Source of the DNA: Tomitella fengzijianii
GTDB lineage: Bacteria > Actinomycetota > Actinomycetes > Mycobacteriales > Mycobacteriaceae
Reading direction: 5' to 3'
NCBI RefSeq assembly: GCF_007559025.1
Contig: NZ_CP041765.1
Location: forward strand, 2,724,679-2,788,678
Length of the DNA: 64,000 nucleotides
Shown here: one piece after another, positions 1 through 7,591 of the stretch
Layout: every line of letters starts with the position of its first letter
Position numbering within the stretch: the stretch's first letter is position 1
The notes under the pieces: model-generated
The model's input: the letters and a program-made list of their open reading frames with translations, nothing else
Databases searched by the model: none
What the model was told of the DNA's origin: nothing
Position numbers and translations under genes: made by a program

Positions 1-4
1 AGCA

Positions 5-925
5 GTGACGACCCGCTGCGAAGTCTGCGATCACACCACCGGCGACGACACCCACCTGTGCACCAAGTGCACCCACGCCCTCGCCGACGTCCTGCACACC
101 GTTCCCCGCCTGGTCGCCGACCTCACCGACGTGCGCACCTGGAAACCGAACACCGGCGACGGCACCGGACGCCGCGCCCGCGGAGACCACCCGATGCCGA
201 TGCGCCTGGACGCCGGCGAATCCATCGCCCGCCCCCACCGCGCCATGCGCTACACGATCCTCGCCGTCGCCGAAGCCATCGACGAGACCGGCCCCGGCAC
301 CCTCGACACCGACCTCAACGACCGGGCGCTCAACGCGCGCGCCGCCCAGATCCGCAGCGGCCGCGACCAAGACCCGGCCCGCATCACCGACGAACCCATC
401 GGCGACCACGAACTCGCCGCCCTGTGGATCACCGACCACCCCCGCGAACTACGCTGCCACCCGCACGCCGCCCGCATGCACGACGACCTCCGCGCGACTG
501 TCCGCGCATGCCGCGCCGCGATGGACCACAAGCGGCCGAACGTCTACCGCGGCCCCTGCCCCGCCTACGACGACGACGGCCAGCCGTGCGCCGCCGCACT
601 CCGCGCGCCCCGCGACGCCACCGTCATCGAGTGCCCACGGTGCCGCGCCCAGCACCACTCCCGCGACATCGACGAAGCCAACCTCGAGCGCGCCCGCGAC
701 ATCCTGGTCACCGTGCCCGAAGCGCTCCGCATGCTCGAAGAGCTCGGCCAGCAAGTACCGCGCAGCACCGTCTACCACTGGACCAAGACCCGCAAGATCA
801 GCCCGCACGGCTACCGCCACGACGGCCGCACCACAGACCACCAGGTGCACCACCGCGACCCGGCCGTATACCGGCTCGGCGACATCCTCAACCGCGCCGC
901 AACCACCACCAGCGCCGCCGCCTGA
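5..925 (+). CDS. Zinc-ribbon / helix-turn-helix phage protein
   Basis: A 306-residue protein that starts with GTG at the window edge, so the true start could lie further left. Two cysteine clusters are visible: CEVC followed by CTKC near the N-terminus, and a C-terminal pair ending in ECPRC, both of zinc-ribbon type. The last 80 residues hold a helix-turn-helix-like segment (VPEALRMLEELG then RSTVYHWTKTRKI). Such proteins are common in actinophages upstream of the packaging genes and are usually unnamed. A DNA-binding or regulatory role is inferred; no catalytic motif is seen. A strong hairpin lies just downstream. Confidence 0.75.
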   Translation: MTTRCEVCDHTTGDDTHLCTKCTHALADVLHTVPRLVADLTDVRTWKPNTGDGTGRRARGDHPMPMRLDAGESIARPHRAMRYTILAVAEAIDETGPGTLDTDLNDRALNARAAQIRSGRDQDPARITDEPIGDHELAALWITDHPRELRCHPHAARMHDDLRATVRACRAAMDHKRPNVYRGPCPAYDDDGQPCAAALRAPRDATVIECPRCRAQHHSRDIDEANLERARDILVTVPEALRMLEELGQQVPRSTVYHWTKTRKISPHGYRHDGRTTDHQVHHRDPAVYRLGDILNRAATTTSAAA

Positions 926-937
926 ACCACCTCGCCC

Positions 938-980
938 ACATGGCCGGACACTGCGCAACACCGCAGGTCCGGCCATGTTT
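938..980 (+). terminator. Rho-independent terminator after the zinc-ribbon gene
   Basis: A 12-bp perfect stem (938-949 with 967-978) encloses a second 5-bp stem (CTGCG/CGCAG) and is followed by a short T run. It separates the zinc-ribbon gene from the promoter at 997-1026. Confidence 0.7.
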
Positions 981-996
981 CCATCCCCGTCTGAGC

Positions 997-1026
997 TTGC
1001 TTATTTCTATACACTTCCTGTATACT
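997..1026 (+). promoter_or_regulatory. Promoter with overlapping TATAC/GTATA palindrome
   Basis: A sigma70-type promoter is readable: -35 TTGCTT (997-1002), 18-nt spacer, -10 TATACT (1021-1026). An inverted repeat TATAC-N7-GTATA (1008-1024) overlaps the spacer and -10 box and could be an operator. The octamer CTGTATAC here recurs, inverted, in the divergent region around 3980. The local AT-rich character stands out from the surrounding sequence. It would drive the 66-aa gene at 1060. Confidence 0.5.
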
Positions 1027-1059
1027 TTAGTTAGAACGGAACGAGGGAAGGGCAACACC

Positions 1060-1260
1060 ATGCAGATCACCGGACAGACCATCAACCGCAACGGCCGCAA
1101 CTACCGCATCACCTGGGCAGCCGAACCCGGCCACGACGGCCTCACCACCGCGTTCGGCGAGAACAACCGCGGCACCGAGCTCCAGTTCTTCCTCCGCGTC
1201 GACACCACCGGCACGATCACCCGCCACGCCACCCTCGCCGGCGCCTGGCAGAACGCCTGA
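1060..1260 (+). CDS. Small phage protein, 66 aa, unknown function
   Basis: ATG at 1060 follows GGGAAGGG (1045-1052) at good spacing and a recognisable promoter. The protein is soluble, with a basic start (NRNGRNYRITW) and beta-rich pattern. No known motif is recognised. It is the first gene of a short run of small unknown genes (1060-1986) that precede the HNH/packaging region, and it is closed off by a strong hairpin at 1267-1291. Confidence 0.65.
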   Translation: MQITGQTINRNGRNYRITWAAEPGHDGLTTAFGENNRGTELQFFLRVDTTGTITRHATLAGAWQNA

Positions 1261-1266
1261 CCACCC

Positions 1267-1291
1267 GGCCGGCCGCGCACCGCGGCCGGCC
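1267..1291 (+). terminator. GC-rich hairpin terminator
   Basis: A perfect 11-bp stem GGCCGGCCGCG/CGCGGCCGGCC (1267-1277 with 1281-1291) with a 3-nt loop directly after the 66-aa gene. There is no clear T tract, so it may only attenuate. Confidence 0.5.
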
Positions 1292-1315
1292 ACCACGCCC
1301 CCGAAAGGCCCGGCC

Positions 1316-1543
1316 ATGACCGACGCCCCCGCCGCCCCGCACGTCCCCGACAACGCCGAGCGCGCCGACTTCGCCCGCGACATGCTCCTCATGGCCCGCG
1401 CCACCATCGACGAAGCACTCGCCGAGCTCGACACCGTCCTCCCCGGCATGCCCATCCCCCTACGCGCCGCGAACCTCTGCAACCGCGCCGCCTGCGTCGA
1501 GGTACACAGCGCCGCCAAAGCCATCGTCAACACCAACCGCTAG
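1316..1543 (+). CDS. Hypothetical phage protein, 75 aa
   Basis: ATG at 1316 follows GAAAGG (1303-1308). The protein is mainly alpha-helical and acidic in its first half, with two cysteines (LCNRAACVEV) near the C-terminus. No family is recognised. It lies 11 nt before the next small gene and is probably co-transcribed with it. Confidence 0.55.
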   Translation: MTDAPAAPHVPDNAERADFARDMLLMARATIDEALAELDTVLPGMPIPLRAANLCNRAACVEVHSAAKAIVNTNR

Positions 1544-1554
1544 GAACCCCACCC

Positions 1555-1986
1555 ATGCGCCACCAGCAACACGCCGACACCGCCATCAACCACCTCATCG
1601 CCGCACGCACCGCCGCCCACCGCGCCGGAGACCAGCGCGCAGCCGACGCCTACACCACCGCCATCCAGAAGATCAGCCGCATCACCGACACCGTCAGCCC
1701 CGCCGCCTACCTCACCGCCGAACTCCACGGGCACCCCGCCGTCACCGACATGGTCACCCGCGCGCCCGGCGCCCGCACCATCGAACTCTGCGACGGCAGC
1801 ATCATCAGCGTCGGCGTCAGCGACGGCCACGGCCACGACTACGCCATCGACGGCCGCCGCCTCGATTGGGTCGCCAGCGGCCCCGCCGCCGGCAACCAGC
1901 TCGTCGCCGAACACACCAGCTACGACGACCGCACCTTCCGCCAGTTCATCCAGACCGCCGCCGAAAACGCCCTCACCGCAGCCTGA
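1555..1986 (+). CDS. Hypothetical phage protein, 143 aa
   Basis: ATG start 11 nt after the 75-aa gene. The N-terminal half is helical (INHLIAARTAAHRAGDQRAADAY is TPR-like in spacing), and the C-terminal half has beta-rich stretches (ELCDGSIISVGVSDGHGHDY). No catalytic motif or membrane segment is seen. Function unknown. A terminator-like hairpin (2001-2032) follows. Confidence 0.6.
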   Translation: MRHQQHADTAINHLIAARTAAHRAGDQRAADAYTTAIQKISRITDTVSPAAYLTAELHGHPAVTDMVTRAPGARTIELCDGSIISVGVSDGHGHDYAIDGRRLDWVASGPAAGNQLVAEHTSYDDRTFRQFIQTAAENALTAA

Positions 1987-2000
1987 ACCACCACCGACCA

Positions 2001-2032
2001 GCGCCGGACCCGCACGCCAGCGGGCCCGGCGC
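2001..2032 (+). terminator. Hairpin terminator before the HNH gene
   Basis: A 13-nt arm GCGCCGGACCCGC (2001-2013) pairs with 2020-2032 with one A/C mismatch and a 6-nt loop. The remaining 1987-2218 intergenic space shows no further gene. Confidence 0.5.
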
Positions 2033-2218
2033 GACCACGTTAGACTGCGAACGACAGCAGCACAGCTGTCTCCACCGCCCGGCAGCCCGGCACACCCCCC
2101 GTGCCCGCGAGCGCCAGCGGAACGCGGCCGGCGAGCTCCCTCCCGCCGACCGCGCCGCGCCGGACACGCACGCCCCACCCCCCCGGCAAGCGTGCGCGTC
2201 CGGCGCCCCCCTCAGCCC

Positions 2219-2503
2219 ATGAACACACCCCGCGACAGCCGCGGCAACGCCAGCTACCGCCGCCACCGCAACGCCCTACGCGACCGGAAGCTCCCATGCT
2301 GGCTATGCGGCCAACCCATCGACTACGGCGCACCACCCCACCACCCCGACAGCTTTGAGGCAGACCACGCCTACCCCGTCAGCACCCACCCCCACCTCGC
2401 CGGAGACCCCGGCAACCTCCGCGCAAGCCACATGGCATGCAACAGGTCCCGCGGCAACAACGACGCCTACGCCGGCAGGTGGGTCAGGAGCAACGACCTA
2501 TGA
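2219..2503 (+). CDS. HNH endonuclease, packaging-associated
   Basis: A 94-residue protein; I chose the ATG at 2219 over an earlier GTG because family members start close to the first cysteine pair. HNH features are clear: CWLCG zinc knuckle, EADHAYPVS carrying the DH pair, and ASHMACNRSRGN carrying the final H and CN. In HK97-like phages a small HNH nuclease next to the terminase genes is known to stimulate terminase cleavage, and the position here, upstream of small and large terminase, fits that role. The stop overlaps the next ATG. Confidence 0.85.
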   Translation: MNTPRDSRGNASYRRHRNALRDRKLPCWLCGQPIDYGAPPHHPDSFEADHAYPVSTHPHLAGDPGNLRASHMACNRSRGNNDAYAGRWVRSNDL

Positions 2504-3177
2504 CCACCACACCCACCGACGAGCCCGACCCGGTCATCTACATTCAGAACCGGACCCGCCGCGACGTGCGCCTGTTCAAGGTCGGCAGCGCCCGTGCCAT
2601 CCTCGCCGACTTCACCCACGGCAAAGAAGCGTGCGTCTACACCTTCGGCCAGTTCAGCCTCGTCGACGCGCTTGCCGCCATCCTCGAAAAGACCGGGCCC
2701 GCCGACATCGACATCTGCGTATGGACCGTCGGCGCCGCCGACCTCCAACGCGTCATGCACATCGCCGACCCCACACGCGTCCGCTGGGTACTCGATCAGG
2801 GATTCCAGACCCGCGCACCCGAGTACCTGGAACAGATGCGCGACCTGTACGGCGACCAGCGGATCCGCACCATCCGCGCACACGCCAAGTTCATCACCAT
2901 CGGAAACGACCGCTGGAACGTCGTCATCCGCACGTCGATGAACCTCAACCGCAACACCAGATTCGAGCACCTGGACGTCGTCGACGACCCCGGCCTGCAC
3001 GCCTGGCACCGCGACGTCGTCGACGGCATCTTCGAGGCTGAACCCGAAGGCGACTACGAACCGAAAGGCCTCAGCGACATCACCGGAGTCCCCGACACCA
3101 AACCCCGCGGCATGGTCACCATGGGCCTCGCCCGCGTCGGCACCGCAGGCACCGGCAAGTTCGGAACCGGCGTATGA
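2500..3177 (+). CDS. Phospholipase D-like domain protein
   Basis: A 225-residue protein with ATG at 2500 overlapping the HNH stop (ATGA). It carries one PLD-like motif, RAHAKFITIGNDRW, followed by RTSMNLNRNTRFE, matching the H-x-K...N pattern of single-HKD nucleases and phospholipases. The family recurs in actinophage genomes close to terminase genes and is usually annotated as PLD-like without known function. A role in DNA end processing or packaging is inference. It overlaps the next gene by 4 nt, so the three genes are translationally coupled. Confidence 0.7.
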   Translation: MTTTPTDEPDPVIYIQNRTRRDVRLFKVGSARAILADFTHGKEACVYTFGQFSLVDALAAILEKTGPADIDICVWTVGAADLQRVMHIADPTRVRWVLDQGFQTRAPEYLEQMRDLYGDQRIRTIRAHAKFITIGNDRWNVVIRTSMNLNRNTRFEHLDVVDDPGLHAWHRDVVDGIFEAEPEGDYEPKGLSDITGVPDTKPRGMVTMGLARVGTAGTGKFGTGV

Positions 3178-3485
3178 CCACCCGCAAGAAACCCACCCCA
3201 CCCGCGCACCTATCGGCCGGCGCCAAGCAGGCGTGGAAGGAAGTCACTGCCGCGCACCCCGACCCCGCCACCATCGTCGGACCCGAGCTTGAAGCGTATG
3301 CCGTCGCCATCGCCCGCCACCGCGACGCCGCCGACCGCATAGACACCGAAGGCGCCATCATCTCGGACGAGCGCGGCCGGCCGATCCCCCACCCGGCGTT
3401 CGACATCGAGCGCCACGCCCAGGCCGACATTCACCGGTGGGCCGAGAAGTTCGCCCCGGACGACTCCGATCCGCTGGGAATCTGA
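3174..3485 (+). CDS. Terminase small subunit, P27-like
   Basis: A 103-residue protein starting at ATG 3174 in an ATGA overlap. The N-terminal PPAHLSAGAKQAWKEV block, the central DTEGAIISDERGRPIPHPAFDIER segment and the downstream helix are typical of the P27 family of small terminase subunits, which bind the phage packaging site and recruit the large subunit. Length matches the family. The large terminase follows 1.2 kb downstream, separated by a non-coding gap, a reverse-strand gene and two further small genes, which is an unusual separation. Confidence 0.75.
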   Translation: MTTRKKPTPPAHLSAGAKQAWKEVTAAHPDPATIVGPELEAYAVAIARHRDAADRIDTEGAIISDERGRPIPHPAFDIERHAQADIHRWAEKFAPDDSDPLGI

Positions 3486-3694
3486 CCCGATCCCTCTATC
3501 CGCGCGCGACCGGGGGCCTCTACGCGGGGGGAGGGCCCTCATAAGCCCCCCGGATCCGGTGGGCCCGTTGTTCCTGGTGATTGTAGCCCCCCTACCCCTC
3601 TGAGCGGCCCTGTGAGCGGCGTCAGGTGGCATAAGTAGCACAGTGACGGGCCGGGATTCGCTTGCGGCACAGGCCGTTTACGGCCGTGTTTCTG
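3486..3694. other. Non-coding gap with G-runs, candidate packaging site
   Basis: About 210 bp without a gene between the P27-like gene and a reverse-strand gene. It contains runs of G on the plus strand (around 3514-3534) and a G/C-tract inverted pairing (GCGGGGGGAGGG near 3523 against CCCTC and CCCCCC downstream), unlike the C-rich coding sequence on either side. cos sites of actinophages are often G/C-rich and close to the small terminase. Assignment as cos is inference only. Confidence 0.25.
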
Positions 3695-3958
3695 TCAGGC
3701 GTTGTCGCTGTTTTTTCGTCGGCCTGGTCGTGCGCCGCGGCCGCGTCCGGGCCGTGTGGCTTCCCACTGTTCGATGGTGCTGGTGTGCCATGCGGGCACG
3801 CGGCTGAGGACGAGGTCGGGCTCGGGCAGGTCACCGGCCTTGACGGTGCCGTCGCGTCGGCGTTTGGCGCTGGCCCGGTGGAATGCCCCGGCTGTTCCGC
3901 GTGTCCATCCGACGCGTTCGGCGAGCGCGGTCAGGTCGAGCAGTTCGTCGTCTCCCAT
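3695..3958 (-). CDS. Small HTH DNA-binding protein on the reverse strand
   Basis: An 87-residue protein with ATG at 3958, the only leftward gene within the phage packaging-to-tail block. The N-terminal DLTALAERVGWTRGTAGAFH segment looks like a helix-turn-helix of the AlpA/excisionase or MarR-like winged type, and the C-terminal half is strongly basic (GRGRGARPGRRK). A DNA-binding regulatory role is likely. It is transcribed divergently from the gene at 4002; the 43-bp region between contains CTGTATAC on the minus strand, also found in the promoter at 1008-1026. Confidence 0.65.
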   Translation of the reverse strand: MGDDELLDLTALAERVGWTRGTAGAFHRASAKRRRDGTVKAGDLPEPDLVLSRVPAWHTSTIEQWEATRPGRGRGARPGRRKNSDNA

Positions 3959-4001
3959 GCCCGCAACCTTACAGGTTCCGTATACAGATAAGGACAGTGT
4001 G

Positions 4002-4430
4002 ATGGCCCCACACAGGACCGCCGCGGCGAAGGCCCGCCAGCACCGCGCGCTGCGGATGCGCGTCGCGGGCGCCAGCTACGACCGGATCGCCGCCGACCTC
4101 AAGACGACACCGGAACGTGCCCGTGCCGCCGTGGTGGACGCGTGCGCCGACCTGGAGAACGACCCGCCGGAGATTGCGGCCCGCCTGGAACTGGAACGGC
4201 TGGACACGATGCGCGCCGGATTGTGGAAGGCCATCGGCCGCGGCGACACGAAAGCGATCGGCCAGGCCATGAAGATCGACGAGCGCCGCGACGAGGTACT
4301 CGCCGGCCTGGCACGCCCGGACGACCAGACCGGCCCGACCGTGGCCGAGCGTCTGCACGCCATCAAGACCGCGGCCGCCGACGACGCACCCGGCGCCGAG
4401 CTGTACAGCATCGACGGAGGACGACCATGA
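4002..4430 (+). CDS. HTH protein upstream of terminase, small-terminase-like
   Basis: A 142-residue protein with ATG at 4002 (an in-frame GTG at 3999 is the alternative). The first 50 residues contain a helix-turn-helix (RMRVAGASYDRIAADLKTTP), followed by the motif RLELERLDTMRAGLWKAIGRGD and a helical AMKIDERRDEVLAGL. This arrangement of an HTH plus ExxRLDxLxxxxWxxA is frequent in phage genes just before terminase and resembles small terminase subunits. It overlaps the next gene by 4 nt. With the P27-like protein at 3174 it makes a second candidate small subunit. Confidence 0.6.
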   Translation: MAPHRTAAAKARQHRALRMRVAGASYDRIAADLKTTPERARAAVVDACADLENDPPEIAARLELERLDTMRAGLWKAIGRGDTKAIGQAMKIDERRDEVLAGLARPDDQTGPTVAERLHAIKTAAADDAPGAELYSIDGGRP

Positions 4431-4735
4431 CCACGATCGACACCGACACCGGTCTCGCCGCGTCGACGGCCCGCGCCGTGGCCCGCATGACCTGGCTGAC
4501 CGACACCGACCAGGCGACCGTCGACCTGGCCATGCGCTACGCCCACCAGATCGACGCCGCGCTCGAGCGTGGCGGCCAGGACGCCACGAAGGGCATGCAC
4601 TTGGGCCCGCACCTACTTCGCGCGCTGGACACGTTGGGTGGCACCCCGGCCGGCCGCAAGGCGATCGAGTCCGGCGACGATTCTCCGACCAGCGCGCTCG
4701 CCCGCATGCGCAGCGCCCGCCGAAGTGGCGCGTAA
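4427..4735 (+). CDS. Small protein preceding terminase, unknown function
   Basis: A 102-residue protein with ATG at 4427 in an ATGA overlap with the upstream gene; it overlaps the terminase GTG by 11 nt. It is helical throughout (ARMTWLTDTDQATVDLAMRY, LGPHLLRALDTLGG). The pattern of a short all-helical protein directly coupled to the large terminase again resembles small terminase subunits of Gordonia- and mycobacteriophages, but no diagnostic motif is seen. Confidence 0.6.
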   Translation: MTTIDTDTGLAASTARAVARMTWLTDTDQATVDLAMRYAHQIDAALERGGQDATKGMHLGPHLLRALDTLGGTPAGRKAIESGDDSPTSALARMRSARRSGA

Positions 4736-6251
4736 GGGCCGCACCGAGCCGCGCGTCTGGACTCCGCCGGCCCGCGAGCTGACGCCGGAGACGTCGCTCG
4801 GTTTCGAGGCCATCACGTTCGCCGAGGACGTTCTCGGCATCACCCTGTTTCCATGGCAGAAGTGGGTACTGATTCATGCCCTGGAGCTGAACGAGGACGG
4901 CAACTTCCGCTTCCGCACCGTCCTGCTCCTGGTGGCACGCCAGAACGGCAAGAGCACGCTACTGCTGGTGCTCACCTTGTGGCGCATGTTCGTCGACGAA
5001 GCCCCGCTCGTGTTGGGCACCGCCCAGAACTTGGACATCAGCGAAGAGCTGTGGCAGGAAGCGCTCGACGTTGTGCAGGCCACCCCGGACCTGGCCGACG
5101 AGGTCCCCGATTCGTCGGTGGTGAAAGCTAACGGCAAGAAGTCGTTCCGCACCCGCGACGGCCAGCGCTACAAGGTCACCACCGCCAGCCGTAAGGGCGG
5201 CCGCGGCCTGTCCGGCGACCTCATCCTGCTCGACGAGCTCCGCGAGCACGCCACGTTCGCCGCCTGGTCCGCCGTCACCAAGACGACGATGGCCCGCGCC
5301 CGCGCGCAAATCTGGGGCGCCTCCAATGCCGGCGACACGCTGAGCATCGTCTTGCGCCGCCTGCGAGCGCTCGCCCACCGTGATCTTGGCTGGCCGGACG
5401 GCGACGACGAGTCCGAGGCAATCGGGCTCGGCGCCACCGTCCTTGACGACGACGAGGACGACGACACCGCCGACGACAGCCTCGCCCTGTTCGAGTACTC
5501 CGCCCCGCCCGGATGTTCGGTCGCCGACCGCGACGGCTGGACCTACGCGAATCCGTCGCTCGGCTACTCGATCACCGAGCGCGCGATCGCCGCCGCCATG
5601 CGCACCGACCCCGAACCGGAGTTCCGCACCGAAGTGCTGTGCCAGTGGGTCTCCAGCACCGCCCCGGCCCCGTTCCCCGTCGACGACTGGCAGGCGACGC
5701 TCGACAACGACAGTCGGTTGGACCCGGCATCGGTTACGATTGTGGCAATAGACGTGTCCTGGTTGAGAGACCACACGTTCATTGCCCGCAGTGGCTTCCG
5801 CCGCGACGGCACGCCACACGTGGAGATCACCGCTTCCCGGCCCGGCACCGATTGGGTCATGGACTGGCTCGAAGAGCGCCGCGACCGCATCGACGCCGTC
5901 GTGGTGCAGACCAACGGGGCGCCCGCATCGAGTTTCGTCGACAAGATCGACCGCGCCGGTATCCCCCGCATCGACTGGTCCGGCGGCAGGCTGGGCCGCG
6001 CGCACGGCCTGGCCTACGACCACATCGTGAACCACACCGTGCGCCACTTGCAGCATCCCGGCCTGGACCTGGCCGCCGCCACCGCCTACACGAAACGGTC
6101 CGGCGACGCGTGGATCATCGACCGCCGGACGAGCCCGCACGACGCCGCCCCGCTCATCGCGTTCATCGCCGCACTGTGGGCGCTGGACCAAGAGCTGCCG
6201 GACGCTACGCCGATCAGCGCATACGAGGACGCCGACCTCGTATTCCTATGA
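4725..6251 (+). CDS. Terminase large subunit
   Basis: A 508-residue packaging motor subunit. GTG at 4725 is chosen: the product then begins MARKGRTEPRV, upstream sequence belongs to the preceding gene, and a 9-12 nt overlap is common here. The ATPase domain shows Walker A LLVARQNGKSTL and Walker B DLILLDELREH, with FPWQKWVL (adenine-binding Q motif) upstream. The nuclease half shows the acidic TIVAIDVSW strand. It translocates phage DNA into the prohead and cuts it. An acidic low-complexity insert (DDDEDDDTADDS) near residue 250 sits between the two domains. Confidence 0.92.
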   Translation: MARKGRTEPRVWTPPARELTPETSLGFEAITFAEDVLGITLFPWQKWVLIHALELNEDGNFRFRTVLLLVARQNGKSTLLLVLTLWRMFVDEAPLVLGTAQNLDISEELWQEALDVVQATPDLADEVPDSSVVKANGKKSFRTRDGQRYKVTTASRKGGRGLSGDLILLDELREHATFAAWSAVTKTTMARARAQIWGASNAGDTLSIVLRRLRALAHRDLGWPDGDDESEAIGLGATVLDDDEDDDTADDSLALFEYSAPPGCSVADRDGWTYANPSLGYSITERAIAAAMRTDPEPEFRTEVLCQWVSSTAPAPFPVDDWQATLDNDSRLDPASVTIVAIDVSWLRDHTFIARSGFRRDGTPHVEITASRPGTDWVMDWLEERRDRIDAVVVQTNGAPASSFVDKIDRAGIPRIDWSGGRLGRAHGLAYDHIVNHTVRHLQHPGLDLAAATAYTKRSGDAWIIDRRTSPHDAAPLIAFIAALWALDQELPDATPISAYEDADLVFL

Positions 6252-6270
6252 CCCGCAGGAGGAACGCCGC

Positions 6271-7518
6271 GTGAGCCTCGCAACATGGCTCGGCTTCAAG
6301 CCGCGCCCTCTCCCGGCTCCGCACGTGACCGCCGCCCCGATCGTCGAAGTGGTGCTCGAAGGGATCCGCGGTCAGAGCGTGGCGAACCTGTGGCGCGACC
6401 AGCCGCACCTGCGCACGGTGGTCGGCTATCTGGCCCGCAACATCGCCCAGATCGGCCTGCACGTCTACGCCCGCGACGACGACGATGGCCGCACCCGGCT
6501 CCGCACCGACCCGCTCGCCGAGCTCCTACGCATCCCGAACGCCGACCAGACCGGCTATGAGCTGCTGTACACACTGGTCGCCGACCTGGCCCTCTACGAC
6601 ACCGCCTATTGGGCAGTGGCCCGCGACGAGAGCCGCGGCGACGGCCGCTGGTCGATCCGCCCGATCCCGCCGACGTGGGTGGCCAACACCTACGGCAACA
6701 CGGCGTTCGGGTACGGCGGCTACGAGGTCATCTTCCCGGAGAGCGACGGCCGGCCGATCCGAGTCCCCGCCAAGGACATGCTCGTCTTTCACGGCTGGAC
6801 CCCGGCCGACCCGCGCCGCGGAACGTCACCCGTGCAAGCGCTCAAGTCGACGCTGGCCGAGCAGATTAACGCGCAGCTCTACCGCGACCAGCGGTGGCGC
6901 AAGGGTGCCCGCGCCGACGCCTACATTGCCCGGCCGAAGGACGCGCCCGAGTGGTCGAAGGAGGCGCGCAACAGGTTCGTGCGCGCGTGGCGCGACGCCT
7001 ACACCGGCAACGACGGCAGTGACGCCGGCGGCAATCCGTTGCTCGAAGACGGCATGGAGCTCAAGCGCACCGGGTTCAGCGCCAAAGACGACCAGTACGT
7101 CGAAACGTCCCGGCTGAGCCTGGAGACCGTCGCGCAGGTGTACCACGTCAACCCGACCATGGTCGGCCTGCTGGACAACGCGAACTACTCCAACGTGCGC
7201 GAGTTCCGCCGCATGCTCTACGGCGACACGCTCGGCCCGACGCTGGAGCAGATCGCGCAGCGCATCAACGCGTTCCTGGCCCCGCGCGTCGCCGCCGATC
7301 CGACCGCGTACGTCGAGTTCAACGTCAAGGCCAAGCTCCAGGGCAGTTTCGAGGAACAGGCCGCCGTGATGCAGTCCGCCGTCGGCGCCCCGTGGATGAC
7401 CGTCAACGAGGCCCGCGCCCGCGAGAACATGCCCGCAGTCGAGTCCGGCGACGAACTGGTGCAGCCGCTCAACATCACCAAGCCCGGTGCCACCGAGCCC
7501 ATCGAAGCCGCCGACTAA
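6271..7518 (+). CDS. Portal protein, HK97 type
   Basis: A 415-residue protein starting at GTG 6271 after AGGAGGAAC (6256-6264). It follows the terminase by 19 nt and precedes the prohead protease, the canonical place of the dodecameric portal through which DNA enters. Typical family stretches are VVGYLARNIAQIGLHVYAR, the clip/wing region around MLVFHGWTPADPRRGTSPVQ and QVYHVNPTMVGLLDNANYSNV. Length is usual for the HK97 portal family. Confidence 0.92.
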   Translation: MSLATWLGFKPRPLPAPHVTAAPIVEVVLEGIRGQSVANLWRDQPHLRTVVGYLARNIAQIGLHVYARDDDDGRTRLRTDPLAELLRIPNADQTGYELLYTLVADLALYDTAYWAVARDESRGDGRWSIRPIPPTWVANTYGNTAFGYGGYEVIFPESDGRPIRVPAKDMLVFHGWTPADPRRGTSPVQALKSTLAEQINAQLYRDQRWRKGARADAYIARPKDAPEWSKEARNRFVRAWRDAYTGNDGSDAGGNPLLEDGMELKRTGFSAKDDQYVETSRLSLETVAQVYHVNPTMVGLLDNANYSNVREFRRMLYGDTLGPTLEQIAQRINAFLAPRVAADPTAYVEFNVKAKLQGSFEEQAAVMQSAVGAPWMTVNEARARENMPAVESGDELVQPLNITKPGATEPIEAAD

Positions 7519-7591
7519 ACCCACCCGCCCCGCACCGCGCACGGCACCGCCGCGCGCGGCATTCCGTCATGCCTCAAGGAGGTCGACCAGC

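Noticed and set aside
58-1260. A 400-codon open frame over the zinc-ribbon gene
   Set aside because: Arg/Pro/His-rich translation is the usual shadow of C-rich codons in another frame. Only its last 66 codons (from 1060) look like a gene with promoter and ribosome site.
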